DNA of 64,000 nucleotides from Poa pratensis (GCA_947311845.1 CAMZMU010000096.1:11014570-11078569), one strand, 5' to 3'; counted from the first letter of the stretch, positions 1 through 11,756 are shown. Numbers and translations: made by a program. Notes: generated by a model not told the origin, from the sequence alone.

Positions 1-76
1 GCTTGTTCGGACATCGTCATCCCCACCGATGTCTTCAGCGCGTTCAGACACTTCAAGCTCCCACACAACACATACC

Positions 77-84
77 TATAAATA
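77..84 (+). promoter_or_regulatory. TATA box of the first CBF copy
   Basis: TATAAATA sits about 150 bases before the ATG of the CBF copy at 233. The same motif in the same surroundings (CCTATAAATAAG) precedes the CBF copies at 2725, 41901 and 53058, which supports it as the core promoter. The sequence upstream of base 8 is too short to show whether the conserved promoter block of the other copies is present. Confidence 0.75.
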
Positions 85-232
85 AGTTCGACACACTCCA
101 CAGATGCTAACAACACAGAACACTCTTACTCAAGCTCGATCAACCATCTCACAGCTAGCTCACTGCTCGCACTCCTCAGTCCTCACTGAGCTCAGGAAGC
201 CACCACCAACTCCAAGCACTCGGCCGATAGCC

Positions 233-967
233 ATGGACGCGAGCATGAATCTCCCAAGCTCTCCCGCGTCCTCCTCGTCGGTGTCGTCCTCGTCCGAGCA
301 CAACATGGCGCCGGCGAAGCGCCCCGCGGGCCGCACCAAGTTCCGGGAGACGCGGCACCCGGTGTACCGCGGCGTGCGGCGCCGGGGCAGCGCCAGCCGG
401 TGGGTCTGCGAGGTGCGCGTCCCCGGCAAGCGTGGCGCGCGGCTCTGGCTTGGGACGTACGCCACCGCCGACCTCGCCGCGCGCGCGAACGACGCCGCCA
501 TGCTGGCGCTCGGCGGCCGCTCCACCGCGTGCCTTAACTTCCCCGACTCCGCCTGGCTGCTCGCCGTGCCCTCCGCGCTCTCCGACTTCGCCGACGTCCC
601 GGCGCCGCGGTCGAGGCCGTCGCAGACTTCGAGCGGCGTCAGAGCGCCAACGGTACCCCCACCTCCGCCATTTCCCCCGAGGAGGACACCTCTAGCGCTC
701 CTGCGCAATCATCGTTTGCGTCTGACAATGCCGGTTCGTCGGAGACCTCGGAGCCTTCCGCCGATGGACAGTTCGAGGTGGCAGTTGCAGTGGACAGCGA
801 AATGTTCAGACTTGACCTGTTCCCAGAATGGACATGCGCACGTACTACATGAGCCTCGCGGAGGCGCTGCTCATAGACCCGCCACCGCCGGCAGCCGCCA
901 CTGGCGCGTACTGTGATAACGGAGACTGTGCGATGTCGGAGCTGATTTCGCGCTCTGGAGCTTCTAG
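233..967 (+). pseudogene. CBF: CBF/DREB1 group III gene broken by three 1-base frameshifts
   Basis: This was a cold-response AP2/ERF transcription factor of the CBF/DREB1 family, which binds CRT/DRE elements of cold-regulated genes in the nucleus. The ATG at 233 is chosen because [10 protein letters not shown] aligns with sister copies. The [15 protein letters not shown] signature, a full AP2 domain ([25 protein letters not shown]) and DSAWLL are all intact. A 1-base deletion near 603, just after SDFADV, shifts the frame. A second lies near 831 (GAATGGAC where copies have GAAATGGAC), and a third near 929 displaces the last residues. The ancestral frame would end in FALWSF at 967. The present reading ends as a 227-residue protein from this ATG, with an aberrant tail replacing the acidic activation region. 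DNA binding could survive; activation probably not. The paralogue at 41901-42645 carries different lesions. Confidence 0.9.
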
Positions 968-2156
968 CTAGCTAGTGTTGATAAACGATTCCCCAGCTGA
1001 TCATTCCACTACTCTGTTTTCACTCTAGTTTCTTCCTTTGCAAACTGTAATTTTGTTCTTGCGAGGAGATGGACTATGTGGGCTAATAAACTGAAGCTGC
1101 TTCCAATCCAGCACTCAAATGTGAAACACTTTTAGTTTGCTCGAATTCTCTGACTGGTGTACCACTCATGTCTTGCCCCGTTCTACTCTTCCCGATTCAT
1201 ATATGTGCTTCCAATCCGGGACTCTCATGAAATAGTCTAGTTTCCTCAAATTCGACGACTGACATGCTCCGGTTCTACTCTTCCTGAGACATATATGCGA
1301 TTGCGAGATACTATTATAAACAACATGAATGAAAAGGAAAATCAAACTTCACATACATACATACTCTCTGCCGGTTGAAACGGCCTGCAAAGGGTTCCAG
1401 TCCAACACTTAATTATGAAACCCTTTTAGTTTCCTCAAATTACGTGACTGATCTGCCACTGATTTCTTCCCCGGTTCTTCTCTTCCTGAAAAACATATAC
1501 AGTATGGGAATATCATTCTGAGCTATTAAAAGCAACGTGAAAAAGGCAAATCAAAGTTCACATACATACTCTGCTTGTTGACATGGTCTGAAAAGGGTTA
1601 AAAGTACAGTCAAAAACAAAATTACAGTAAAAAAAGGTTTAAAGGAAAAGGTACTCGTGGTCTTTCCTGCGCCATAACCATAACAGGCAAAGCAGAACCA
1701 GACGAAAGCTTTCAAGGCTTAGTCGATGCCGAGATGAACCCTTGATCGCAACAAGCAATTCGGAAGACGTGGTCTGATGCCTTCCGTCCGTCTGAAAAAT
1801 GTCGCGTGGAGTCGATCTGTTCGCCGCCTCACGGACCCAAGAGGTTAAAGGATCAAGAACTCTGAATCTTGTTGGTGTTTCATGTCAAGATCTTTGCAGC
1901 TGGGCCAGTTGTCTTGTGGCCGCAGCCGCACACTATCTCACCCGCTCTGCGTCGCGCCGCCTTCCTAAATCTCGTGTCGTAGATGGCAAGATGTGACATG
2001 TGTCCTCGGTTAGATTTTTGGTATACCGGAGAATACCGACTACATCTGTCCATTTGCGCAACGATGCCTAGATCTTCTCGAAGGATGTGTTCACCAGATT
2101 ATTGTGGGTCTAAAAAATCTCTGCCGAACTCACTCCGAGGAAAAAAGATTTACTTA
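968..2156. other. CBF 3' flank with an internal duplication; no gene
   Basis: I see no coding sequence. The stretch holds a degenerate direct repeat of roughly 300 bases: the sequence around 1120-1380 (TTTAGTTT, then CCGGTTCTACTCTTCCTGA, then AATCAAACTTCACATACAT) recurs around 1410-1570. The segment is colinear with 42646-42836 plus 50227-51179 in the second block. It contains the single-copy GGTGTACCA at about 1157-1165 and the A|T site at 2156/2157, which are the empty sites of a Mutator-like element and a Helitron in that block. Confidence 0.7.
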
Positions 2157-2305
2157 TAAATTTTGAAGGATTTTCGAGATGTTCTAGAAGATTGTAATTT
2201 ACTGTATTATTATCCATCTAGAGCAGGGCATGCTCTAGTCCATAATCTCCCGCTACACATACATTTTCCAGGCCAGGTGTCCATTTTTTTTGCCTCCAAC
2301 TGAAG

Positions 2306-2385
2306 AACAGATAACGCGGGAATGGAAAACGGATATGCCTCTCTGGGCCTCCCTGGGCTGAGCCGGTCGGTGGAGCCCAATTCAC
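2306..2385 (+). promoter_or_regulatory. Conserved upstream block shared by CBF promoters
   Basis: Three words occur in order: AGATAACGCGGGAA, GGCCTCCCTGGG and GTGGAGCCCAAT. The same three words recur, spaced similarly, in the upstream regions at 6771-6846, 52661-52734 and 55908-55985, and on the minus strand at 20218-20288 before the other CBF subtype. The block ends about 180 bases before the TATA box. Its recurrence in promoters whose intervening sequence differs suggests a cis-regulatory module. No known factor site is assigned. Confidence 0.55.
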
Positions 2386-2562
2386 TACTTCCAAAAAACG
2401 AAGCTGCCTTTTCCTCTAAAAAAAGCCACAGCCCGCAAGCTGTCTTTTTTTTGTTTCGAGCAACACCCGCAAGCTGTCTTTGCTTCTGCCACGCGTCAAT
2501 CTCACCTTCATCCCCACCCATGTCTCGAGCGCGTTCAAGCTCCCACACAACAAACGCAAACC

Positions 2563-2570
2563 TATAAATA
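2563..2570 (+). promoter_or_regulatory. TATA box of the intact plus-strand CBF
   Basis: TATAAATA lies 155 bases upstream of the ATG at 2725, within CCTATAAATAAG, the same context as in three sister copies. Transcription would start near 2595, giving a 5' leader of about 130 bases. Confidence 0.8.
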
Positions 2571-2724
2571 AGTCCCACACACTCCATAGATGCTAACAAC
2601 CTGCAGAGCACTATCACTCAAGCTCATCAATCTCACAGCTAGCTCACACTCCTTACTAAGCTCGTCTGCTCAAGGAGGAATTCACCATCCGATCACCTGA
2701 TCACCAAGCACTCTTCTTTTAGCC

Positions 2725-3453
2725 ATGAACTCAAGCTCCGCCTCCTCCTCGTCAGTGTCATCCTCGCCCGAGCACGCCGCCTGGCGGGCGTCGGCGGTGA
2801 AGCGCCCCGCGGGGCGCACCAAGTTCCGGGAGACGCGGCACCCGGTGTACCGCGGCGTGCGGCGCCGGGGCAGCGCCGGGCGGTGGGTCTGCGAGGTGCG
2901 CGTACCCGGAAAGCGCGGCTCACGGCTCTGGCTCGGGACGTACGTCACCGCCGAGGCCGCCGCGCGCGCCAACGACGCCGCCATGCTGGCGCTCGGCGGC
3001 CGCTCCGCCACGGCGTGCCTCAACTTCGCCGACTCGGCGTGGCTGCTCGCCGTGCCGTCCGCGCTCTCCGACCTCGCCGACGTCCGACGCGCCGCCGTCG
3101 AGGCCGTCGCGGATTTCCAGCGCCGGGACGCCGCCAGCTCCACCGTCGCCGCCAACGCCGCGGAGGAGCCCTCCTGTAGCGATTCTTCAGCGCCCTCGTC
3201 GGCTGATGATGCTGGTTCGTCGGAGGCGTCGGAACTTTCCGCTGATGCAGGGTTCGAGGTGCCGGTTACAATGGACAGCGATATGTTCAGGCTTGACCAG
3301 TACATGTTCCCGGAAATGGACTTGGGCCCGTACTACATGAGCCTCGCGGAGGCGCTGCTCATGGACCCGCCGGCGGCAGCCACCACCGGCGCGTGCTGGG
3401 ACAACGCAGACTGCTTTGACGGCGGAGCTGATGTGCCTCTCTGGAGCTACTAG
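2725..3453 (+). CDS. CBF: CBF/DREB1 cold-response AP2 transcription factor, group III (IIIc-like), intact
   Basis: This single-exon gene encodes 242 residues, a normal length for cereal CBF proteins. Family members bind CRT/DRE elements (core CCGAC) and activate cold-acclimation genes. The N-terminus is a Ser-rich leader (1-25). The CBF signature [15 protein letters not shown] spans 26-40 and acts in nuclear import and DNA contact. The AP2 domain runs from about 41 to 98 with [15 protein letters not shown] (Val and Val at the usual DREB1 discriminating positions in grasses) and LWLGTY. DSAWL follows at 103-107. An acidic C-terminal half carries [20 protein letters not shown] and ends in LWSY. 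I infer subgroup IIIc (the CBF3/10/13 branch) from [25 protein letters not shown] and the hydrophobic DSAWLL; the exact number is not assigned. TATA box and conserved block lie upstream. Its counterpart at 53058 has a stop codon. Confidence 0.95.
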   Translation: MNSSSASSSSVSSSPEHAAWRASAVKRPAGRTKFRETRHPVYRGVRRRGSAGRWVCEVRVPGKRGSRLWLGTYVTAEAAARANDAAMLALGGRSATACLNFADSAWLLAVPSALSDLADVRRAAVEAVADFQRRDAASSTVAANAAEEPSCSDSSAPSSADDAGSSEASELSADAGFEVPVTMDSDMFRLDQYMFPEMDLGPYYMSLAEALLMDPPAAATTGACWDNADCFDGGADVPLWSY

Positions 3454-4481
3454 GACGCTAGCTACTCTGCTTCTGTCTATAATCCCCAGCACCAGCAGAT
3501 TCTACTCTGTAGTCTGTAGCATTATTTCCCCTTTGCAAAGTTTTTTTTACATTTGCGGGGGACTCTGTGGCAAGCAACTGAAGCTGTTTCAAATTGAGCA
3601 TGATGAAATTATGAGTAACTTTTTGTCGCATCAAAATCTTGTGACTGAAATTATGCTTCAAATCCAGCATGATTTGTTATTCGATTCTTCTTTTCCTTAG
3701 CTTCCTGGTGTGAATTTTAAGCTATGAAAAGAACATGAAAAGGACAAACAATCAAAGCACACACTCTGTTCGATTCTCCTCTTCCTTAGCTTCCTGATGT
3801 GAATGTCAAGCTATGAAAAGGAACACGAAAAGGACAACTGATCAAAGAACACACTTTGTTGCTGCTGGTTGAGGCGGCTTGCATGGGATTCCGCAAAAAG
3901 GAACTATTCTTTCATCTGCCATAACCTTAACAGGCAAAGCAGAACAGATCGACGAGACAGAGAGAGAGAGGGGGGTAAGTTTCATGGATCAGCAAATCTG
4001 TTGATGTCGTCGGACATCGACGAGCAACCCAGAAGATGTGGCCTGAGGCCGTCCGTTTATTGCTGTGGTCTTGAGTCGATGATCCAATCACGGGCCCAAC
4101 AGGCTGGATAAAGCAAAATGAGCTCTGAATCTTACCGCTGTTTCCTGTCACAATCTTTGTAGCTGAGCGATTTTTTTTTTGAAACCGATAGCTGAGCGAA
4201 ATTTTCGATGCAACCGCACACTCTCAACGCGCCGAGTGATGATGATGCGGTGCAGTCGCGCTCAGTATCTTCCTATAAATCTTGCGTCGAAGAAGGCAAG
4301 ATGCTGTGTGTCCCTCTCCATATATAGCATGCTAGATATGTGTAGCGCTACTTACGTGTGCACAATAATTCATACAACTTCTCGAAGGACGCTCGTTCAC
4401 CAGATTTTTCTAGGAGGTCCGGAAGTACTCCTACATAATTTCCTTTGTGGACTTTAGTAGTACTACTTTGTAAGGAAAAAC
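3454..4481. other. CBF 3' flank with a tandem duplication of about 93 bases
   Basis: No gene is visible. Sequence around 3677-3769 (CTTCCTTAGCTTCCTG, AAGCTATGAAAAG, AAAGGACAA, ATCAAAG, ACACACT) is repeated immediately after at about 3770-3862. The same pair is present in the second block near 54,005-54,185, so the duplication predates the block duplication. The rest (3863-4481) is colinear with about 54,190-54,730. Confidence 0.7.
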
Positions 4482-5560
4482 TATGATGATGCTGGCCGTC
4501 CTAGACGGCGGGCTCAGCGCGCCCCGACGGGTTCCTCTCACGCGGGGGCCCGTCTCCACTCTTCTTGGGTGGCGCGGGTGGCGGCGCTCGCCGGCGCGAA
4601 AGCGGCAGGATTGGGCATGTGTGCGGAAGCGCAGGCCGGAGGCGGCGGCGCCGCCAAGCTGCGGCGCGACGGTCCTCCCGGCGGCACTGCCACGTGGGCT
4701 TGATCTGGGGCCAACCTGGGCTCATCTGGGCATGAAGGGGTTGGCCTGCTCGCTCCGATCGCCGGGAGCCAGCCGGATGTGTGGGGGCTGATGGATTGGC
4801 TTTGAATAATGGTGGCGGTACTAGGGTTTCTCCCGCGCGAAGACGAAGATCTGCTGGTTGTGTGTCCTCATTTATTTGGCTGGAGTGGCGAGTTCCGGAA
4901 GGCTCCGCCGGCGAACTTTCATGTGCGTTTATGCCTGAAGATTGCTGGATCGGGTGGGATTCGGTCGTGCCCACGATTCTCCGTTAAGGAGCAAGCGGTA
5001 TGAAGCTCTGCTATCTGTTGCCATCTTGGATGAAGTCAGAAGCGGAGAATGTCATGAAAGCCGAGATCGGAGGACTAGGAACGGTGATTTGACTCTTGGT
5101 GGTGATGAGGAACTTGCTTGGAGCTTCAGGACGCGTATGCAGCGTTAGGAAAGTGGGGGCGACAACACATGTGAAGTTCAAAGTTCTATCTTTCAGGATG
5201 AAAATCTAAGGTCTGGCCTTAATTGGTTGTGTCTGGCAATGACCTTGTTGAAGACATTGTTTTGAGAGCGGGGACTATCTCCAGGGTTAAAACCCAAGAT
5301 CTCGATCGGGCGACGACGGCGCTTGTGCACTGTTTCCTTCTTGAAGGCGTTGCTTTTGGAGAGACTGGACATCAGGTGTTGTTTTGGTGGTGGTTGTGCT
5401 GCTGCTACAAGGATTGTAACTCTGTAGCGGAACTTTTCTTTTTTAGTTTCTTCTTCTTATTGTCTTTCGGCTGTGTGCATCCGTAATACCTTTGGTTATT
5501 ATGTTGTTGCAGAGGCTGGGTGTATTTGGTATCTTCACGATATTATTATATGCTCTTTAT
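4482..5560 (+). mobile_element. Probable non-LTR retroposon, present only in the left block
   Basis: The second block lacks about 1.08 kb at this point: flanking sequence runs from GGAAAATCT directly to TTGTTGGCAC there. The insert is GC-rich at its start and ends with GGCTGTGTGCATC, GCAGAGGCTGGGTGTA and a short A run after CTCTTTATCTT. From memory this 3' end is typical of Triticeae LINE or SINE-like retroposons. No reverse transcriptase frame is visible, so it is 5'-truncated or non-autonomous. AAAA-rich sequence lies at both junctions, but a clean target duplication is not clear. Confidence 0.4.
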
Positions 5561-7479
5561 CTTAAAAATGTTGGCACATACTTCTTGGATTGTATTATGC
5601 ATTTGTTCATGTGGTGCAATGGAAAATCATTTGCATTCATATAGCACTGTAAACTTATTTTAAAATATGAATCCAAGTTTATTTTTGAAAAAATTGAACC
5701 TGGTCCTAAAGGCGTCTCGATTCAAGATTTTCACTAAATCCAATGTGACATTTATTTGACGTAAGTTTGACAAACACTCAAAGACCCGTTCTCTGAAACA
5801 TGAATTGGTTCCATTGTTACGATCTTTAGAACTTACGCGACCAAGTTATGAAAATATTGTATACGTTATCGAAGTTAGACCTAAAACACGACGTGGCCTT
5901 GTGAATATTAAAAAAAGTAAGTTGGAGTTAGGCGAAAATTCAAAACAACGCACGAGCTCATGTGCTCCTGGCCGATGAGGAAATTAAAAAAATAGTAAGA
6001 CATTTCAAAGAATTCTAAAAAAGTGGTGACAAACATAGCCAAGTGTTTTACGCAGATGTAAAGTTTCGTGATCAATTGGCATTTGTGGTGCTCTGTAAGA
6101 AACATCACTGCTCAACATGGGATTTTTTTTTAAATTACTACACTGTTGTTGTTCAAATTCCCAGAGTTAGCTCTATACTCCCGTTGTCCATCTAGAACCG
6201 AGCATGCCTCTATTCCACAATCTTTTTTTCCTTATCTGCGGTGTTCTGTTCTACAACCACCATCTTCAACGAAAAGTCCTTTTGGAGCTCGTCCACTATG
6301 GAGGCCTTTTTTCGTTTATTTAAATCGACATTTAAGTTTCAACAATTCCCCAAAACAATCCTAGCTGTTGACAATAACGTATTCCACAGTTCTGCAAAAT
6401 TTCAACCTGAAATGGTGTTTATTTCGGTCTACGAAAAAAATAAGAAATTCCTGACAAATCATAATTTTTTCAAATTTGGCACTGTTCACCAACTCCGATC
6501 TAGATATTTGTCATTTTTACACAGCTCAAAATACGGGATATTTTGTATTGTTTTTTTGCATACCAATAGAAATAATCATTATCTACATTTAGAATTTGTT
6601 CAGAATTATTTAAAACCTAGAAATATTGTTTTCGATTTTTCAAAAAGAAGGGCTCCCTGGATCCCGTCCACCACAAAACGCTGCACTCTGCCATACTTAC
6701 ATTTTCCAGGGTACGTAGCGCTTTCAAGCGTGTAGGTGAAGAGCTGATTGTTTTTTTTAGGCAAGCTGAAGAACTGATAACGTGGGAATGAAAACGAATA
6801 TGCGTGTCTGGGCCTCCATGGGCTGAGCCGATTCGTGGACGCCAATTCAGCACGGCATATCAGGAAGCTGCCTCCGCTAAAAAAAAACAATCAGGAAGCT
6901 GCCGTCCTCTTAAAAAATTCTGCAAGCTGCCTTTGCTTAACGCTGCAGCCGGCCACGCGTCAATTCCTCAAGAGCCACATGACCAACAGCACCACGCATT
7001 TTTTTTTCACGGAAAAGGCCTAAGGCCATATATTATCCGAAACCAACATCCTACAACAAAAAGAAATAAATAACAAGTCCTTAAAAAGTTAATCACCATC
7101 TTCCTTGTGCATCCCACGACACCGCGCCGTGAGCAAAGCTCGATGCCGCCTCTAGGCCTCAGGCGTAGCAAAGCTCGTATCGGAGAAATCTTGAAAAAAA
7201 AAACCCAAACACTTATAGAAGCAGCAGACGGGAAGTCGTCGACGTAGACCAGAAGATGCCGGTGACCAAGATCTCCAAATATCGCCACCCCAGAGAAGCT
7301 AGTACTGAAAAGGGCCGGGAGATAATCCCAGCACCGGCCCGGCGGAGATGGGGGACATCAAACTCACAAGTTCGCTGACAAAGCCGTACCGGGTTGAGCT
7401 TCATCAGTTGTGGTTCTTACCTTGACCTAAAGCCACGGCTACCAGCGTATCCGTGTGGTCGCAGCGGCAACGCATAACC
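5561..7479. other. Intergenic sequence before the CBF relic; conserved promoter block at 6771-6846
   Basis: No gene. Bases 5561-6261 and 6692-7479 are colinear with about 54,870-55,822 and 55,830-56,579 in the second block. Bases 6262-6691 are present only here, either an insertion here or a deletion there; I found no terminal repeats. At 6771-6846 the three-part promoter block recurs (GATAACGTGGGAA, GGCCTCCATGGGC, GTGGACGCCAAT). Bases 7085-7400 form a moderately GC-rich dispersed-repeat-like stretch of unknown class. Confidence 0.5.
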
Positions 7480-7690
7480 TATAAATAAGCGAGCTCCACA
7501 CACCATGATGGCCTAACACACTCGCTCAAAGCTAAGCACGATTGTCCAACACATTAGGGTGGCATTCGAGAGATCTGAGGAGACAGACATGGGGCCCGAG
7601 CACTGGACCAGCTCCCCCAGCGCGGGAGCAGCACGACGGGTCGACTATGCAGGCGAAGCGCCCCACGGGCACACCGAGTTCAATTGAACA
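7480..7690 (+). pseudogene. CBF: CBF relic: TATA box, leader and N-terminus only
   Basis: TATAAATA at 7480-7487 is followed by a leader resembling the CBF 5' regions (cacaccatgatggcctaaca against cactccatagatgctaacaa) and by an ATG at 7589. The short reading (MGPEHWTSSPSAGAARR) leads to GCGAAGCGCCCC at 7653-7664, the remains of the [10 protein letters not shown] signature, and stops being CBF-like right after GAGTTC at about 7681. The AP2 domain and everything after are missing. The relic in the second block at 56580 is cut at the same point, so truncation predates the duplication. The conserved promoter block lies 630 bases upstream. Confidence 0.65.
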
Positions 7691-8328
7691 AGCGGACTGA
7701 ACTTGGTGCGCCGGACACAATATCTGCGCAGAGGGGGAGGGCGTGGGAGTGGCGGGGGTGGATATGGTCTTAAGCAGTGGGTTCTAGGCCGGCTCAGCCC
7801 TATATGGCCACAGGCGCCATAATGTTTTGTTGGGTTCGTGTACACGTAAGCATGACTAGAACGTTTTTAATCTCTATATCGGTGGTTCTAGTTGTCTAAT
7901 CCAGTCTCTATATTCCGTATGTAGGAGTGTCAAAGTATGGTTTTCAGATCCTACGGCAATCTCACCTCGGCGAGCCGAAAGGAATTTATTTGTTCAGTAG
8001 GCGGCACAAACCAACATGGCTAGATCAAAAATAATGTAGATGACGTTTTCTCACATTTTATTCATGGTTTAATCACAAGATCATACAAGTGTTCGCATTA
8101 AGAGTGATCTCGACGAGCTTATTGATGCAATCAACAAGGGGACAAATGTAAGATTTAGAGAATGGAAACTAGAAAGGCGAGGGTTTCCGTGATCATGGAG
8201 TATGAATAAATGCAACAATATTTGCATGCTCATTGTGTAAAATAATATAGACTAGTAACATGCATATCACACCATACTATCTTATTACATCCAAGTGAGT
8301 AGAAACAAATGGGTGGTGTCGTACAAAA
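7691..8328. other. Intergenic sequence, no gene seen
   Basis: Colinear with about 56,801-57,462 of the second block. Bases 7945-8190 read like an old coding fragment (CTCACCTCGG(C/T)GA then AGAGTGATCTCG(A/T)CGAGCTTATTGATGC), but frames are broken and I do not recognise the family. In the second block the GAGCTTATTGATGCAATCAAC part is duplicated. Confidence 0.4.
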
Positions 8329-8333
8329 CTTTA

Positions 8334-8608
8334 TGTTGTGTTTGTGTCAAATACTGTGTACGTGTTCGGTTTCGTTTGGACTTAGAGTTGTTTTAGGTGT
8401 GGTAGGTACGAGTAGTGTTAGAGTCGAACTCTTGTGTGCCGGCGCCTACGGCGGCCAGGGTTGCGGTATCAGTGGGGAGGAGCGCCCGTAGTCATGCCCC
8501 GCAGATGTAGGCGAGTTCGCCGAACTGCGTTACCAAATCTCGGTGTCGTCGTCAGTGTTGTGATTGCTTATTCCTCGGTAGATTAACTGTGCGCCTACGA
8601 CGGTAACA
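8334..8608 (+). repeat. 5' LTR of the outer element (90-base internal deletion)
   Basis: The LTR starts TGTTGTGTTTGTGTC and ends GACGGTAACA. Relative to the 3' LTR it lacks about 90 bases after GTCGAACTCTTGTG, joined at the short direct repeat CTTGTG/CTTGTGCC, consistent with a microhomology deletion. Confidence 0.9.
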
Positions 8609-8610
8609 AT

Positions 8611-8622
8611 TGGTATCAGAGC
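8611..8622 (+). other. Primer-binding site (tRNA-iMet)
   Basis: TGGTATCAGAGC, the complement of the 3' end of plant initiator methionine tRNA, begins two bases after the 5' LTR. It shows the plus orientation of the element. Confidence 0.9.
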
Positions 8623-9432
8623 GGGTTCAAAGGCTGCGGATTGTTGATCTAGAGGAAGACGACGAAGACCGATTGCAGGAGGCAAGTCGGAGATCGTCGT
8701 GCAAAAGCGAATCAGCGGCGGATCAGATCATTCAGAAGGACAGCATGAGCGCGTGTGTCAGGTGCACGGCTGCGTCGCCGGTCATGGGCAGGAAGGCCGC
8801 AAGTGCGCGAGGTGCCGAGGCGGCCATCCTCGGGCCAGATCGGTTTCTTGTCTCGACGAGATCGGAAGAATCGAAGGGGCAGCCTAAGGCGTACAAAGCC
8901 TGTGCGATGGAAAGCAGCCTAGGTTGCAGCCGCGCGTGGACGTGCGCAGCAGGCCGGATCGTTCTCCAGGTCGGGTGGGCCGTGGGCCACAAGCGCAGGG
9001 GCGCATACAGCTGGGCATGGAGCAGGGCATGTGGGCCAAGCTCGGGCCGCCATTGGGTCTGTTTGGCGCAGGGCAGGATGGCCAGGCGCATGGCAGTTCC
9101 AACGTTTGGGATTTGTGCGTGTCCTTTGATTGATTGGAAGCAGCGTGTAGAGATTTGTTTTGTGAAAAAAAAGGCATCCTAGTATGGATCATTGCATGCA
9201 AGTGGACTTGGGATTGGCTGGCTCGGTAAGTTCTGGATGGAGCGGTGAAGCAAAAAATAAGGAAAATTATTTGTGTGTTTTGGACTGAAGTCTGCGTTGC
9301 ACGGAAGTATTTTTTCCAGTTAGTTTGTTGAAATAGCTCAAGGTCGGAGCAAGAGGGCTAGCCAAAAGCAACCAAGGCAGGGGCAAGATTCTTTTGGGAT
9401 GGCAGCGTGCGTATAAGACTTGGAGTAGTCTG

Positions 9433-9606
9433 TGTAGAATTATGAGATTGGCGGAATATGATGGATGTATTATTGAGCCTCATGGACGAGTATATATAGG
9501 CGTACAAGGGTCATCTTGGAGTACAAGTCAAGTTAGGGAATATATGGAAATAGATCCTAACTATCCTATATTACCATAACCACCCCACGTATGCCATACT
9601 CTAACA
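9433..9606 (-). repeat. LTR type a (174 bases), left unit
   Basis: On the minus strand it runs from TGTTAGAGTATGGC to ATTCTACA and is preceded by the polypurine tract CTGCGGGGGGA. It is nearly identical to the plus-strand LTR at 11941-12114. Confidence 0.85.
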
Positions 9607-11574
9607 TCCCCCCGCAGTCGTAGCGGTAGCGTCGTGAACAACTGGAACGTCGCGGACGGTCAGACTGGAGAGAAACCGAAGTAGACCAGTGGGCTGACAT
9701 CCCCCCGCAGTAGGAGCGGGAACGTCTTGGACGGTGTCGCGGCGCTGATGCTTGGACTGTGGAGGAAGCTGATGAGGTGCTCAAGCGAGGTGGTAACCCT
9801 TGTTGCCGATGTCGAGGGAGCCGAGAGCGTTGGGCGGTGCAGCCTTGGTCGGGTAGCCGTGCGAGGGGTTGCCGTGGTCGATGTCGTGGTCGGGGTTGCC
9901 GGTGTCGAGGTAGACGCAGAAGAAGCCGCTTGCGCATAGTACGCGAGGAGAGTGACGGGGATGCGTCGAGGCAGTCGTCGAGGATGCCGATGCCGGGGAC
10001 GACGCAGTACGAGCCATCGAGGACGAGGTGCGGCCATTGTTTTGCCGGAACAAGGCGCACGTCGGGGACGAAGGCATACTCCGGTTTTGCCAGAACCGAG
10101 TACGCATAGAAGAAATCGGTGACGTGGTCGAGGCAGTCGTAGAGGAGGAAGTCGATGCCGAAGACGTTGTCGAGGCCGATGTAGACGAGGCGCCGACCCG
10201 GGCTTGCCAGACCCGGGGACACGTCGGGGACGAAGGCACGCACCGGTGTTGCCAGTACCGTGCATGCAGGGGCAGGGACCACCGTGAACCATACGCCAGC
10301 GTCGGAGGGGCCAGCAGAGGAGGACTCGACGACGATGGCGGCGCCAATCAGCGGGGGGTAGAAGGTGCCGATGTCGTCCGCGGTTGTCGGAGTAGACGTA
10401 GTCGGGACGAGGATGATGACGCTGGCGACGTGGTCGTGCTGGACGAAGATGTAGAAGGCGGCGAAGGCAGCGGCGGCCGGGGGTGGCCATGCTGGACGCC
10501 TGGACAAGGGGTGGTCGGTGAGACCTGCGCCGGCTGAGTTGGCCAGCAGGTTACCTGTAGAAGGCGGCGGCGTTTACTCGAAGTAGGCGAGGAAGAAACC
10601 CGGCGGCTTGACGAAGACCATGCGTGGACGGTGGCGTTCCCGCGCATAGGGAGGCGACGCGGCGCATACCACGTAGAAGTCGACACGCGGGGATGGCGGA
10701 GTAGACCGCGTGCCGCGGCGCTACGGCCTGAAGAGGCGACGCAGCAGCAGAGCGCGAGTCGGGGCGACGGCGGGGAGCCGCCAGCGGCGTACACGCCTGG
10801 GAAGGCGCGTTGGCTGCCGGCAACATGGACCAATGGCGGCGGCGCGGCGGCCCGAAGGGGCGAAGCGGCGGCAGCCTGTAGCTCGATCGGTGGTAGGCGC
10901 GTACTCGGGGACGTGCTTGGCGTAGACAGGCGCACGTTTGGTTGATCAGACCGACGCAGCGCGGTACGCGCCATGGCGGTGACGACGACGCGTAGATCGG
11001 AGTCGATGGCGAAGTTGTCGGTGAAATCCCGGTCGATGACGGCGAAGACGAACCGGCGATGGAGACCTTGCAAGCGAGGGAAGCCGGCTACGACACGTCG
11101 AGGCGTCCCTTGGACGGCGCGTCCGGCCTTGCTGCGCGGTCGGCGAAGACGAGCCGGTCGGTGCGGAGTCGGCGTCGGCGTGTCGTCCGCGATAGCCGGC
11201 TTGGAGGAGCCAGACGGTGCGGAGTCGGCGCCGGCGAGTCGGCCGCGATAGCCGGCTGTCGAGGAGGAGGCCGGTGCAGGTCGATACCGTTGTTGAAGTA
11301 GAGGCGCGCTGAGACGACAAACGGTGGGCGACGCAATCCGATCGATGATCGGCAAACCAAAAAAGAAAACGCCGATCGAGTGACCGGCGGAAGAAAGAAA
11401 AACCGGATCAAGAGACCGGAAAAAAAAAAGGACTCTAGGGCAGCCGATCGACACGAACGGCGGACGAACCCTAGGTACGGGTCGCGCGGCCCCCGAGAGA
11501 GATCATGGAGATCGATCTCCCCGGGGGCGGCGCGGTGCGGAAGCGGCGGCGACGGCTAGGTCAGAGATCGTGCC

Positions 11575-11586
11575 GCTCTGATACCA
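11575..11586 (-). other. Primer-binding site, left unit
   Basis: GCTCTGATACCA on the plus strand is the reverse complement of TGGTATCAGAGC. It abuts the LTR at 11587, which places the left unit on the minus strand. Confidence 0.85.
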
Positions 11587-11756
11587 TGTAGAATTATGAG
11601 ATTGGCGGAATTGGTGGATGTTGTATTGAGCCTCATGGGCGAGTATATATGGGAGTACAAACTTGGAGGACAAGAAGTCTCTCCTAGAGATAAGGTAGGT
11701 GCTGGATTACAAATCCTAAACTACCAAATATGTGCAACCGTAATATATCTCTAACA
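11587..11756 (-). repeat. LTR type b (170 bases) with primer sites on both sides
   Basis: On the minus strand it runs from TGTTAGAGATATATTACGG to ATTCTACA. It matches the plus-strand LTR b at 14003-14172 in length and sequence. It differs from type a in its middle but shares both ends. A primer site lies outside each end: minus-strand at 11575-11586 and plus-strand at 11757-11768. Confidence 0.85.

Noticed and set aside
104..232. Upstream ATG extending the first CBF frame by 43 residues.
   Set aside because: It lies in the 5' leader just after the TATA box; sister copies start at the ATG before the Ser-rich leader, and the extension has no similarity to CBF proteins.
2725..3453. Assigning an exact CBF number (CBF3, CBF10 or CBF13) or genome of origin.
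   Set aside because: These differ by few residues and I cannot align to references; only the subgroup is supported, and tentatively.
9566..10507. Long minus-strand frames (313, 276 and 188 codons) in all phases.
   Set aside because: They overlap in several frames, are Arg/Pro/Ser-rich from GC-rich low-complexity DNA, and lie wholly inside a small LTR element without recognisable domains.
10348..11454. 368-codon minus-strand frame.
   Set aside because: It runs through the primer-site-proximal interior of the left LTR unit, has frame-shadow partners on both strands, and shows no known motif. Its length reflects lack of stops in GC-rich sequence.
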